Shown one piece after another: positions 55,001 to 62,841 of a stretch of 64,000 nucleotides of DNA. A program made the translations under genes and the position numbers. The stretch is from the NCBI GenBank assembly GCA_016703005.1, contig JADJCX010000011.1, positions 58,313 through 122,312 on the forward strand. Reading direction: 5' to 3'. Numbering within the stretch: position 1 is the stretch's first letter; every line of letters begins with the position of its first letter. The notes below the pieces were generated by a model. The model did no database searches. It worked only from the letters and a program-made list of their open reading frames with translations, and was not told where the DNA came from. This DNA comes from Flavobacteriales bacterium. GTDB lineage: Bacteria > Bacteroidota > Bacteroidia > Flavobacteriales_F > PHOS-HE28.

Positions 55001-57128
55001 GCGACAGCCTTGAAGTCTGCAGCAGCGATGCACCCTTCGAACTTCCCCTGGGTCTGGGGATCGACACCACGGGTTCTTGGACGGGACCGTTCAACATTCC
55101 GAGCAATGGATTGTACATACCCGGAACAAGCGAGCCGGGCACGTATTTCTATGTGCTGTTGGGCGCTGCACCGTGCCCGAGCGATACCGCTTTCGTTGTG
55201 GTCACGGAAGTGTTGGCGCTCGATCCAGGTGGCAGCAATACGGTGACAGCATGCGGCAGCGGAGTTGTGTTCAATATGATCGACTCGCTCTTCGGAGGAC
55301 CGGACCAAACGGGAACGTGGACCGACCCGAACAACTTGCCGCAAAGTGGAGTGTTCGATCCAGCGATCGATGCCGACGGCACCTACACCTATACCGTTGG
55401 TGGCGGCACTGCGTGCGAGGCCAGTTCAACTTTACAAGTGAACGTTCAAGTACCGCCGGCGAATGCCGGTGCCGACGCGGCGATCTGCATTGGCGACACC
55501 GCTCAACTGAATGCTTCCGGCGGTACCAACTACTCATGGACCCCGGGAACGGATCTGAGTGATGCGAACATTGAGGACCCGCTCGCCTTCCCGACTTCCA
55601 CCGCGACATACTCGGTGACCGTTACCGACGGACTCGGTTGCACAGCCACGGATGACGTTACGATCACGGTGAATGCATTGCCGACGACCAGCGCAGGCCC
55701 CGATGAAGCCACTTGCGCTGGCAGCCCGGTGAACATTGGTGGTTCGCCCACCGGTCCGGGTGGCAGCACATACGTGTGGTCACCCGGTACGGGACTGAGC
55801 AGTACAACGGACGCGAACCCGGATGCGAACCGCTGGACAGCACGACCTACGTGGTTGAAGTGACCGATGGGAACGGATGCGTGAACACCGATACCATGGT
55901 GGTGTTGGTGAACGAACTGCCCACGGTCTTCGCAGGCAATGACACGAGCTTCTGCGACGGCGGATCGGTGCAATTGAATGCACAAGGCACAGGAACATTC
56001 GTATGGGCACCTGCTGGAGGGTTGAACGATCCGAACATCCAGGATCCGATCGCCTCGCCAACGGCCAACACCACGTATTCCGTCACCATCACGGACGGAA
56101 ATGGTTGCCAGAATGCGGACATCATCAACGTATCCATTGATGCGTTGCCGACTGTGGATGCAGGACCTGATCTGTGGGTTTGCCCGGGCTTCGGCGAACT
56201 GCTTTTAGGCAGTGGCAGTGGTACGTATTCATGGTCGCCGGGTGCTGATCTGGACGACCCCAATAGCGCCACGCCAACTGCCGACCCTGCAACCAGCACC
56301 GTATACACGCTTACTGTTACCAGCGGCAACAACTGCACGGCCAGCGACGCCATGACGCTCGTGGTGAACGACGATCCACCAGCCGATGCCGGCGCGGATC
56401 AAACGATCTGCCTCGGACAACAGGTGGTCCTCGGAGGGAATCCATCGGGGTTACCGGGCAGCACGTTCAATTGGCTTCCAGGGGCAACGTTGAATGATCC
56501 CACCAGCGCCAACCCGCTGTCTACACCGGACGCGACCACCACCTACACATTGATCGTCACCAGCGATACCTGCACGAGCAGCGACCGGTGAACGTATCGG
56601 ATCCAGGGCGTTGCCGAGGCAGCCTTCAACGTTCGCTTCGAACCCGGCTGCGATGGACTGCGTGCCTACTTCAATGACCTGAGCACGGCTCCGCTCAGCT
56701 GGTTATGGGATTTCGGTAACGGCGAATCGAGCACTGAGCAGAACCCGGTGTTCGACCTCACCTACGGCCAGGACTTCAACGTCACGCTGACCATCACCGA
56801 CATCTTCGGATGCACGGATGCGGTGACCCAGAACTATAACGTGAACAATTATGAGGACTATGTGGACCTGAGCGTTCCGAACGTATTCACGGCGAACAAC
56901 GGTGGCATGAACGACGTGTTGACCATCAACACCGAGGCGGTTCTCGGGCCCTGCACGAACATCTTCGTCTACAACCGTTGGGGCCAAAAGCAGTTCGAGA
57001 GCTTCGGTGCCAACATCGTTTGGGATGGCCGCAACTTCGGCGGCATCGAGTGCATAACGGGCACTTACTTCTATGTGATCGAAGTGAAGGGCATGAGCTT
57101 CGAAGGGACCGTCCTGTTGAACCGATAA
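52064..57128 (+). CDS. giant T9SS surface protein with tandem Ig-like repeats and type B C-terminal domain (frame disrupted)
   Basis: A signal peptide (MKRIARSLTVCLLLVSGGANA) is followed by SHLIGGNLGYTYVG, the same N-terminal domain as at 16139. The middle holds ten Ig-like repeats of about 60-70 aa with the pattern AGxDxxICxG ... FxWxP ... LxDPNxxNPxAxPxxTTTYxVxVTDxNGC. These are interrupted by three repeats of another kind (about 54750-55430). A PKD core (WDFGNGES) and a CHU_C-type end (VPNVFTANNGGMNDVL ... YNRWGQKQFE) close it, for a total of about 1690 aa. The frame breaks at C7 52757-52763 and near 55830 (one C missing). A TGA at 56589-56591 also interrupts it, probably from local indels. 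ATG 52031 is an alternative start coupled to the previous stop. Confidence 0.78.
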
Positions 57129-57138
57129 CACGAACGCC

Positions 57139-57855
57139 ATGAAGATCCTCACTCTTCTCGTTGTTGCTGCTGCCGGATACGGCGTGTACGCCTATTCACC
57201 GTGGAGCGATTGCGTGAAGGGCACCGGCGAAACGGTGAAGAAGAGCCTCACCGTTGCACCCATCCACGGGATCGAGATCACGGGTTCGCTCGATGTTGAA
57301 CTGACCCAAGCGCCAGCACAGAGTGTTGAGGTGGAAGGCCAAGCCAATGTGGCCGAGTTGGTGCAGACCACGGTTACCGACGGCATCTGGAAGATCAACA
57401 CGAGCAAGTGCTACAGCACCGACAAGCCGTTCGTGGTGCGGATCGCATTACCGATGATCGACCGTGTTGCGGTGATGGGGAGCGGCGACGTGACCTGCAA
57501 GAACAAATTCGGCGGCGATCGGCTGGACATCGAGGTGCAAGGCAGCGGTGATGTAGCCGTGAACTTCAATGGCAAAACCGTGGACGCGCAGGTTCAAGGC
57601 AGTGGAGACATCAAACTCAATGGCGAATGCCAGGAGCTGGTCGCTGGCGTGCAGGGCAGTGGCGACGTGAAGGCCGTTGAGCTGAAAAGCCAGCGCGCAC
57701 TGGCCACGGTTACGGGTAGCGGCGATATCAGCGTCAGCGCGAGCGAGAGCATCAACGCGAGCGTTACCGGCAGCGGCAGTGTGAAGTACAAGGGCAAGCC
57801 AACCGACGTGAAGCAGAACGTGACCGGAAGCGGTGACGTTGTGGAGATCAAGTGA
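57139..57855 (+). CDS. GIN-domain (DUF2807) secreted protein
   Basis: The 238-aa protein has an N-terminal signal/anchor (MKILTLLVVAAAGYGVYAY) and a head-GIN domain. It contains seven GSGD/GSGS turns spaced 15-30 residues apart (MGSGDV, QGSGDV, QGSGDI, QGSGDV, TGSGDI, TGSGSV, TGSGDV). These suggest a right-handed beta-helix. The family is common in Bacteroidota, is thought to act at the cell surface, and has no established activity. It starts 10 bp after the giant surface protein and overlaps the next gene by 4 bp. Confidence 0.82.
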   Translation: MKILTLLVVAAAGYGVYAYSPWSDCVKGTGETVKKSLTVAPIHGIEITGSLDVELTQAPAQSVEVEGQANVAELVQTTVTDGIWKINTSKCYSTDKPFVVRIALPMIDRVAVMGSGDVTCKNKFGGDRLDIEVQGSGDVAVNFNGKTVDAQVQGSGDIKLNGECQELVAGVQGSGDVKAVELKSQRALATVTGSGDISVSASESINASVTGSGSVKYKGKPTDVKQNVTGSGDVVEIK

Positions 57856-58613
57856 TGCGGACCGCGGTCGAGACGGTGGTTGGTTGCTGGTTGTTGGTTG
57901 CTGGTTGTTCATCCGGCCCACAGACCAGCAACCAACAACCAACAACGAAGGACCCTGTGCGTGATACAAGCCACTGGCATGGCCCGGAGGCATTGGAGCA
58001 GATCAACTTCCCTCAGATCGCCGACAACATCCGGCACGACACACTGGCGATCCAAACAACCTTCGACCTCGGGGACGGCACCTTCGTAATGGTCGCAGCG
58101 AATGCCGAAGAAACTTTCGAAGGACTGCGTTTGTACCGGTACGAACTGCAACCCGATAGCAACGCCAAGATCATCACCGCATCTGCTCCTGCTTATGATA
58201 GCTGGACCATGTTCCCGACCTTCTTCGGCAAACCCGGGGACAGTACTTCCTACGTCGTTCTGGCGAACTTCGGTGAGAAGCAGAGTTGGGGGCAGAAGAT
58301 GATGTTGCTGGACAAGTCGGGCTTCAGCGACATGGGTTTCCTGGAGGCAGCACGGCCCGTTCGCGTAGCCGAAAGCGATACCGCTTACCTCAAGCGCGAG
58401 AGCATCGCCCCATTCGTCCGATGGACGCAAGCGGCCTCCAGAGCATTCGAGTTCGCTGGCGACAGTGTCTACCTCTACGACGATGGCAAAGGAGGCCAGG
58501 ACTATGTGATCGCCGCCGACCGCTTGAAGTGCCAGCAGAACGGCAATACGATCCAGCTTTGGATCGACGGAGCAGCTACCGCGAAGGCGGACAGCGTGGC
58601 TGCGGTGCAGTAA
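57852..58613 (+). CDS. putative lipoprotein, unknown function, with a heptad-repeat hairpin in its 5' end
   Basis: The 253-aa product has a lipobox LVAGC at residues 15-19 (WLLVAGCSSGPQ), then about 225 residues of unrecognised sequence rich in Phe and Asp (TFDLGDGTFVMVAANAEETF). The 5' 100 bp consists largely of an inverted GGT-N4 heptad repeat (57883-57946). The repeat codes for the signal peptide and the SNQQPTT stretch after the lipobox, so this part may be inserted sequence. The ATG at 57852 overlaps the GIN gene stop (ATGA), so it is coupled to it. Confidence 0.62.
   Translation: MMRTAVETVVGCWLLVAGCSSGPQTSNQQPTTKDPVRDTSHWHGPEALEQINFPQIADNIRHDTLAIQTTFDLGDGTFVMVAANAEETFEGLRLYRYELQPDSNAKIITASAPAYDSWTMFPTFFGKPGDSTSYVVLANFGEKQSWGQKMMLLDKSGFSDMGFLEAARPVRVAESDTAYLKRESIAPFVRWTQAASRAFEFAGDSVYLYDDGKGGQDYVIAADRLKCQQNGNTIQLWIDGAATAKADSVAAVQ
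57883..57946. repeat. inverted heptad repeat (GGTTGYT units), 23-bp arms
   Basis: The arms 57883-57905 and 57924-57946 are inverted copies with one mismatch and an 18-nt loop. Each arm is built of 7-bp units GGTTGCT or GGTTGTT. The hairpin lies inside the lipoprotein coding region. The unit design resembles the GGTCNNN heptads around the four-helix-bundle gene at 62426. Confidence 0.8.
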
Positions 58614-58614
58614 C

Positions 58615-59526
58615 CTACTGCACGGTGGGGATCAACCCGCGCACGCCCATGTCCACCACCATGTCGTTGGCAGGTGCACCGGGCTCGTAGATCCCATCGC
58701 CGTTGTCCAACCACTCGAAACTGTTGTTGGTGCTCAAAGACACTTCGATCACCACATCGGAGGTCTCGCTACCGGTGATCACCAGCGGTTGAGCGAATGC
58801 CCCCGTTACCAAACATGAGTTCGATGGGATCGGGGAAGAAGCGAACAATGGATTGGGCACGGTGGTGACCCCGGCCGACTGACCCGAGATGGGGGCAGTG
58901 GGTATGATAGGATCGATGACTTCGAACGCCCAGAAACCCTGTGCCCGGTCGTCGTTAACCGTCAACGACTGCTCATTGATCATGAACGCACCGATGTAGG
59001 TGTTGAATCCGATGAAGGACGCGACCGTGCCCTGCATATCGTACGTCCCGGTGCCGAACTGAAGGTCAGTATAGCGGAAGTCGATGTCGTAGTTCTGGTA
59101 TCCCAGTGAAACGCGGATCCAGGGATAGGTACCGACTGACAATTGGGACAGCGGTACGCTCAAGAAGGTCTCACCCTGTCCAGCAAGCACGCTCTGTGAG
59201 AAATTGATCGCGTTCGCACCGCCAGCGGTTGTTTCCGGCGCGTGGTACACCACCTCTCCTTGGCCGGGCAATGTCCACGCGGTAGGCGCGAACTCCACGT
59301 AATGAGCGCTCATCTTGTTGAAGCGCGGATTCTGTGCTGCACGGCCAGCGGGCAGGTTCGGCTCGGGCTGGCCGAGTTCATCCAAGCGCACCTGTGTGCT
59401 ATCGAACTTGAACTTCAGGATCAACCGTGGACCCGAAGGCGTCGGCTCGGGCGTTGGCTCCTCCTCCTTCTTGCAGGAAGTGATCAGCGCGAGGACAACC
59501 AAGGCAGCAAGAATGTGGGTACGCAT
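58615..59526 (-). CDS. putative lipoprotein, unknown function
   Basis: The 303-aa protein has a lipoprotein signal peptide (LALITSCKKEEEP, Cys18) and a Pro/Glu/Thr spacer. A beta-rich domain follows (LILKFKFDSTQVRLDELG, YVEFAPTAWTLPGQG). The C-terminus has an acidic segment with NNSFEWLDNGDGIYEPG resembling a calcium-binding loop. I do not recognise a named family with confidence. It converges with the gene ending at 58613 and is divergent from the MarR regulator. A TAGTTTCG element lies 18 nt upstream of the ATG. Confidence 0.65.
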   Translation of the reverse strand: MRTHILAALVVLALITSCKKEEEPTPEPTPSGPRLILKFKFDSTQVRLDELGQPEPNLPAGRAAQNPRFNKMSAHYVEFAPTAWTLPGQGEVVYHAPETTAGGANAINFSQSVLAGQGETFLSVPLSQLSVGTYPWIRVSLGYQNYDIDFRYTDLQFGTGTYDMQGTVASFIGFNTYIGAFMINEQSLTVNDDRAQGFWAFEVIDPIIPTAPISGQSAGVTTVPNPLFASSPIPSNSCLVTGAFAQPLVITGSETSDVVIEVSLSTNNSFEWLDNGDGIYEPGAPANDMVVDMGVRGLIPTVQ

Positions 59527-59544
59527 GTGGGACAGGTTGATGGG

Positions 59545-59552
59545 CGAAACTA
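59545..59552 (-). promoter_or_regulatory. TAnnTTCG promoter-like element (TAGTTTCG)
   Basis: The element is 18 nt upstream of the lipoprotein ATG at 59526 and 43 bp from the palindromic MarR-type site. Confidence 0.45.
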
Positions 59553-59595
59553 TGTCAGTGGAACAACGGCGATCGGGACGAAGAAATTTCCTTCA

Positions 59596-59613
59596 TGTTA
59601 TGCGCGCATAACA
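59596..59613. promoter_or_regulatory. 18-bp perfect palindrome, probable MarR operator
   Basis: TGTTATGCGCGCATAACA is its own reverse complement. It lies in the divergent spacer, 8 bp before the TAGCTTCG box of the MarR gene. That is where a bound dimer would block RNA polymerase. MarR dimers typically bind palindromes of this size. Confidence 0.7.
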
Positions 59614-59621
59614 AATGCCAT

Positions 59622-59629
59622 TAGCTTCG
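59622..59629 (+). promoter_or_regulatory. TAnnTTCG promoter-like element (TAGCTTCG)
   Basis: The element is 17 nt upstream of the MarR gene ATG at 59647 and directly downstream of the palindromic site. Confidence 0.45.
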
Positions 59630-59646
59630 GTGCCGAGGTCAACCCT

Positions 59647-60081
59647 ATGAAGCCCGAAGAAACCATCGACTTCCCGATCCGGTGGGCGTGGCACCGCATT
59701 GCCCGCATGTACAACACCGAAGCGGCCAAGCACGGCGGCACCATGAGCATCGGATACGTGCTCTTGAACATCGATCCCGAAGGAACACCCAGCACCAAGC
59801 TTGGGCCCAAGATGGGCATGGAGCCGCGCAGCCTCGTGCGCACCTTGCAGGCCATGGAAGACGCTGGCTTGATCCGCCGGGAAGCGGACGATAGCGATAA
59901 ACGGGTAGTACGGATCCACCTCACCGCGAAGGGCAAGTTGAAGCGCGACCTGAGCAAGGGTTCCGTCATCCGATTCAACCAAGCGGTTCAGGAACGCTTG
60001 ACGGAAAAGGAATTGCGCGACTTCCGTGCAGCGATGAACACGATCAACGCGATACTCGACGACAAACAACTCTTCGTTTGA
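59647..60081 (+). CDS. MarR family transcriptional regulator of the fad operon
   Basis: The 144-aa winged-helix regulator begins MKPEETIDFPIRWAWHRIARMYN. It has the recognition region LGPKMGMEPRSLVRTLQAMEDAGLIRREADDSDKRVVRIHLT, with the DxDKR wing typical of MarR proteins. It is the first gene of an operon with fadB and fadA, and its stop shares one base with the fadB start (TGATG). A perfect 18-bp palindrome lies 33 bp upstream. By analogy with other MarR regulators of fatty-acid degradation, it probably represses this operon until an acyl-CoA ligand appears. Confidence 0.85.
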   Translation: MKPEETIDFPIRWAWHRIARMYNTEAAKHGGTMSIGYVLLNIDPEGTPSTKLGPKMGMEPRSLVRTLQAMEDAGLIRREADDSDKRVVRIHLTAKGKLKRDLSKGSVIRFNQAVQERLTEKELRDFRAAMNTINAILDDKQLFV

Positions 60082-62371
60082 TGGCCAACAGACAGATCAA
60101 GAAAGTCGCCGTCCTCGGATCCGGCGTCATGGGCAGCCGCATCGCCTGCCACTTCGCCAACATCGGCGCGGAAGTACTGCTGCTCGATATCGTTCCGAAA
60201 GAAGGGACGGACAGGAACAAGATCGTCAACGACGCCTTGGCCGCTGCGCTGAAGAGCAGCCCCTCGCCCATCTACGACAAGCGCTTCGCGAAGAGGATCA
60301 GCACCGGCAACTTCGAGGACGATCTGCCGAAGATCAAGGACTGCGACTGGGTGATCGAGGTGGTCGTCGAGCGGCTGGACATCAAGCAGCAGGTCTACAC
60401 CAACGTGGAGAAGCACCGCAAGCCGGGCACGCTGATCACCACGAACACCAGCGGCATCCCGATCCACGCCTTGCTCGAAGGCCGCAGCGAGGACTTCGCG
60501 AAACACTTCTGCGGCACGCACTTCTTCAACCCGCCGCGCTACCTGCCGTTGCTGGAGATCATTCCCGGCACGAAAACGGATCCGGCGGTCCTCAGCTTCC
60601 TGGAAGAGTACGGCCAGCGTGTACTGGGCAAGGTCACGGTGCTGTGCAAGGACACGCCCGCCTTCATCGCGAATCGCATCGGCGTGTTCGGCATCATGGG
60701 CCTGTTCCACTTGGTGGAAGAAATGGGCCTCACCGTGGAAGAAGTCGATCGCCTGACCGGTCCCGCCTTGGGTCGCCCGAAGAGCGCCACCTTCCGCACG
60801 GCGGATGTGGTGGGCCTCGACACGCTCGTGCACGTCGCGAAAGGCGTTCAGGACAACTGCCCGAAGGACGAGCAGAACGCCACGTTCGCGCTGCCCGGCT
60901 ACCTGAAGCAGATGGTCGAGAAGAACATGCTCGGCAGCAAGACCGGCAAGGGCTTCTTCTTCAAGGACCGCTCAACGCCGAAGGGCGACATCCTCGCGCT
61001 CGACCTGAAGACACTGGAGTACCGTCCGCAGGTGAAGCCCAAATTCGCCACGCTGGATGCCGCCAAGAAGGAGGACAACCTCGTGAAGCGCACCGCGATC
61101 CTTTACGCGGGCACCGACAAGGCCGGCGAGTTCTACCGCAAGAGCTTCCACGGGCTGTTCGCCTACGTGAGCCACCGCATTCCGGAGATCACCGACCAGC
61201 TCTACAAGATCGACGACGCCATGCGCGCGGGCTTCGGCTGGGAGCTGGGGCCGTTCGAGACCTGGGATGCAGTTGGAGCGAAGAAAGCGCTCAGGCCATG
61301 GCGATCGCTCGGGGGCCGGAATGACAGTTGCGAAATGGGTGGAAGAAATGCTGGCAGCCGGCAACACCAGCTTCTACAAAGTGGAAGGCGGCAAGCGGCT
61401 CTACTACGACATCCCGAGCAAGAGCTACAAGCCCGTGCCGCGCGCGGAAGGCACCATCGTGCTGAGCGAGCTGCCCGAAAGCAGCATCGTGTGGAAGAAC
61501 AGCCTGGCCCGCGTGTACGACATCGGCGACGGCATCCTCGCGGTAAGCTGGGGCGGCAAGATGAACGTCATCGGCGCGGAGGTGATCCAGGGCCTCAACA
61601 AGGCGATCGATCTCGCGGAGGCCGGCTACAAAGGCCTCGTGGTCTACAACGACGGCGCGCTCTTCAGCGCGGGCGCCAACGTGGGCATGATCTTCATGAT
61701 GGCCGTGGAGCAGGAGTACGACGACCTGGACATGGCCATCCGCACCTTCCAGAACACGATGATGCGCATGCGGCATTCATCCATCCCCGTGGTGGCCGCG
61801 CCGCACCAGCTCTGCCTCGGCGGCGGCACCGAGCTCTGCCTGCACGCGGACAAGGTGGTGGCGCACGCCGAGACCTACATGGGCCTCGTGGAATTCGGCG
61901 TGGGCGTGATCCCCGGCGGCGGCGGCAGCAAGGAATTCGCGCTGCGCCTCGGCGATGAACTGAAGGAAGGCGACATCCGCATCAACGCGCTGCGCGAGCG
62001 CTTCCTCACAATCGGCCAGGCCAAGGTTCGAACCAGCGGCGAAGAGGCCTTCGCCCTCGGCTACCTGCGCCGCGGCACTGACGAGGTGATCGTGAGCCGC
62101 GCGCACCAGCTGGCCTACGCCAAGGAATGCGCGCTCGACCTCTGGGAGAAGGGCTACACCAAGCGGCAATTACATCAGCGAGCACGACACGCTGATCTCG
62201 CAGAAGCTGGGCCACGTGCTCTGCGGCGGCGACCTCAGCGAACCCACGGAAGTCAGCGAGCAATACCTGCTGGACCTGGAGCGGAAGACCTTCCTGGAAC
62301 TCTGCATGCAGCGCAAAACGCTGGAGCGCCTGCAGTCGATCATCACCAGCGGGAAAGTGTTGCGGAACTAA
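60081..62371 (+). CDS. fadB: 3-hydroxyacyl-CoA dehydrogenase/enoyl-CoA hydratase (FadB/FadJ-like), frame disrupted
   Basis: This bifunctional beta-oxidation protein has its domains in reversed order, dehydrogenase first. It has the NAD loop VAVLGSGVMGSRIACHFANIG (8-28), HFFNPPRYLPLLEI and KDTPAFIANRIG, then a hydratase/isomerase domain (ALFSAGANVGMIF; oxyanion Gly-Gly in QLCLGGGTELC). The end is GNYISEHDTLISQKLGH ... TLERLQSIITSGKVLRN. The frame is broken around 61265-61320 by several small indels. Near 62165, about 30 codons expected between the KGYT and NYISEHD segments are missing as well as a frame change. The present sequence cannot make the full protein. Confidence 0.78.
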
Positions 62372-62374
62372 TGC

Positions 62375-62405
62375 GGTCTATGGTCACTGGTCGTTGGTCT
62401 ATGGT
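62375..62405 (+). repeat. left heptad repeat array (GGTCNNN units) of a four-helix-bundle element
   Basis: Four 7-bp units start with GGTC (GGTCTAT, GGTCACT, GGTCGTT, GGTCTAT) and run into a fifth partial GGT. The array begins 4 bp after the fadB stop. It is inverted relative to the array at 62806-62832. Confidence 0.75.
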
Positions 62406-62425
62406 TTTGAGAGAGGTGTGTTAGG

Positions 62426-62790
62426 ATGAACAGGTACAAGAACCTTGAGATCTGGAAGGACGCGATCAAACTCGCCAAGGCGATATGCTCCTGACCGAAG
62501 GCCTACCTAAAGAAGAGACCTACGGCCTGAAGAGTCAGATGCGAAGAGCGGCCGTTTCTATTGCCAGCAACATTGCTGAAGGAGCTGGACGCAACAACAA
62601 CGGCGAATTCAACCAATTCCTTGGCATCGCCATCGGCTCAGCGTTCGAGGTGGATACCCAGATGACCATCGGCGTGGAGCTTGGCTACTTCAAGACAGAT
62701 GTGGTCAAGGAACTTTCATTGCAGATCGACAGCCTTGCCAACCGCGTGAACAAGCTTCAACAAACACTAACCCCCGGCAAGCAACGGTAA
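62426..62790 (+). CDS. four-helix bundle protein (S23/23S rRNA IVS-type), frame disrupted
   Basis: This is a small helical protein of about 121 aa. It starts at ATG 62426 (MNRYKNLEIWKDAIKLAKAI) and continues in another frame from 62485 (LLTEGLPKEETYGLKSQMRR). The conserved core AAVSIASNIAEGAGR and EFNQFLGIAIGSAFEVDTQ identifies the S23/Avd-like family. One or two bases are missing near 62483. These proteins form pentameric bundles, relatives bind nucleic acid, and the cellular role is unclear. Inverted heptad arrays bound the gene on both sides (62375-62405, 62806-62832). It separates fadB from fadA, so it looks like an inserted element. Confidence 0.75.
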
Positions 62791-62805
62791 GGAGCTTGAC
62801 CGGCC

Positions 62806-62832
62806 ACCGACCATAGACCAACGACCATAGAC
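62806..62832 (-). repeat. right heptad repeat array, inverted relative to 62375-62405
   Basis: On the minus strand it reads GGTCTAT, GGTCGTT, GGTCTAT, GGTC (first G at 62833 side partial). It matches the left array apart from one missing GGTCACT unit. It ends 9 bp before the fadA ATG. Confidence 0.75.
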
Positions 62833-62841
62833 GCACTCACC

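Larger units (their letters stand above)
62375..62832. mobile_element. putative heptad-repeat-bounded element carrying a four-helix-bundle gene
   Basis: The segment between inverted GGTCNNN arrays holds a single small gene and lies between two genes that normally adjoin in one operon. There is no transposase, so movement in trans or by recombination would be needed. Its status as a mobile unit is inferred from architecture only. Confidence 0.45.

Noticed and set aside
57883..57946. Inverted repeat as an intrinsic terminator
   Set aside because: It lies within an open frame 31 bp after its start, has an 18-nt loop and no T-tract, and consists of 7-bp units.
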